Made by a program: the position numbers and the translations under genes
Assembly (NCBI GenBank): GCA_947176685.1
Contig: CAMWRL010000025.1
Location: forward strand, 1 to 14,547
Reading direction: 5' to 3'
DNA length: 14,547 bases
Source of the DNA: an uncultured Ruminococcus sp.
Lineage (GTDB): Bacteria; Bacillota; Clostridia; Oscillospirales; Ruminococcaceae
Shown here: positions 14,382-14,547 of the stretch, one piece after another
Layout of the letters: each line of letters starts with the position of its first letter
Numbering within the stretch: the stretch's first letter is position 1
The notes under the pieces: model-generated
The model's input: the letters and a program-made list of their open reading frames with translations, nothing else
Databases searched by the model: none
What the model was told of the DNA's origin: nothing

Positions 14382-14410
14382 ATTATACTACATTTCCGGA
14401 CGTTTGTCAC
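14382..14410 (-). promoter_or_regulatory. metG promoter
   Basis: On the minus strand GTGACA (14410-14405), a 17-base spacer and TATAAT (14387-14382) predict a start near 14375. An inverted repeat TTGCA-TAAC-TGCAA (14377-14364) lies at the very start of the transcript. Confidence 0.75.
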
Positions 14411-14441
14411 GCATTTTGTAAATAATATGTTGCAGAAATGC

Positions 14442-14493
14442 TTTTCACAAAATTTTCACTGAAATTTTATCAAATTTTCACTAAATTTTCGCT
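14442..14493 (+). repeat. Helically phased AAATTTTCACT-like repeats upstream of the right-edge gene
   Basis: Five TTTT tracts begin at 14442, 14453, 14465, 14475 and 14486, spaced 11, 12, 10 and 11 bases, so about one per helical turn. Four of them sit in an 11-base unit close to AAATTTTCACT: 14450-14460, 14462-14471 (degenerate), 14472-14482 and 14483-14493. Phased A/T tracts are a known cause of intrinsic DNA curvature. Repeated 11-mers could also be operator half-sites. Confidence 0.6.
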
Positions 14494-14511
14494 TTTTTTG
14501 TACAATTGTTC

Positions 14512-14517
14512 TATTAT
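14512..14517 (+). promoter_or_regulatory. Possible -10 element of the right-edge gene
   Basis: TATTAT lies 22 bases before the start codon, and the hexamer 17 bases upstream (TCGCTT) is a poor -35. If this is the promoter, the phased A/T tracts may substitute for a strong -35. Confidence 0.3.
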
Positions 14518-14538
14518 GATTTCAAGGAGGAAAATTTT

Positions 14539-14547
14539 ATGAAAAAC
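14539..14547 (+). CDS. Partial CDS cut by the right window edge (M-K-N...)
   Basis: An ATG follows a strong AAGGAGG ribosome site (14524-14530) with an 8-base spacer. Only three codons are visible, so the product cannot be named. Met-Lys-Asn is a common start for signal peptides but proves nothing. Confidence 0.75.

Overview
The window looks like a chromosomal segment of a low-to-mid GC Gram-positive anaerobe of the Clostridia, most like the Ruminococcus branch of the Oscillospiraceae. The clues are GGAGG-type ribosome binding sites, near-consensus TTGACA/TATAAT promoters, a CIRCE operator, a clostridial 2[4Fe-4S] ferredoxin, a secreted protease with a dockerin and a threonine-rich linker, and tandem BspA-type leucine-rich-repeat lipoproteins. 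The taxonomic placement is inference; no rRNA gene is present.

Layout. Positions 1-170 hold two divergent promoters: one for a minus-strand gene cut by the left edge, one for a MurJ/SpoVB-type flippase (179-1771, TTG start). A bidirectional terminator separates the flippase from a convergent DUF4352-like lipoprotein gene (1809-2429). Upstream of that, on the minus strand, are a small ferredoxin gene with its own promoter and terminator (2577-2747), an O-antigen ligase/polymerase-like membrane protein (2832-4250) and, 15 bp before it, a dockerin-bearing M6-type metalloprotease (4266-5963). Next is rny, encoding RNase Y (6038-7627, minus). The 470-base gap between rny and htpG contains a perfect-consensus minus-strand promoter driving a predicted long rod-shaped RNA (a 6S RNA candidate or a structured rny leader), a -10 element for rny, and the htpG promoter with a perfect CIRCE element. 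htpG (8117-10018, plus) is followed by a strong terminator, a perfect-consensus promoter and two tandem paralogous LRR lipoprotein genes (10123-11319, 11349-12317). A perfect 24-bp palindrome acts as the shared terminator with convergent metG (12372-14336, minus). The right edge has a run of helically phased A/T tracts upstream of the first codons of another plus-strand gene (14539 onward).

How the genes fit together. Most units are single genes with their own promoter and terminator, so this is not one large operon. Housekeeping functions (RNase Y, HtpG, MetRS, ferredoxin) are interleaved with envelope and surface functions (flippase, ligase/polymerase, secreted protease, lipoproteins). The protease-ligase pair and the LRR pair are the only likely co-transcribed sets. 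I found no mobile element, CRISPR array, tRNA or rRNA. The least explained parts are the structured RNA between rny and htpG, the N-terminal-dockerin protease with no visible promoter, the repeat-number difference between the LRR paralogs, and the phased tracts at the right edge.
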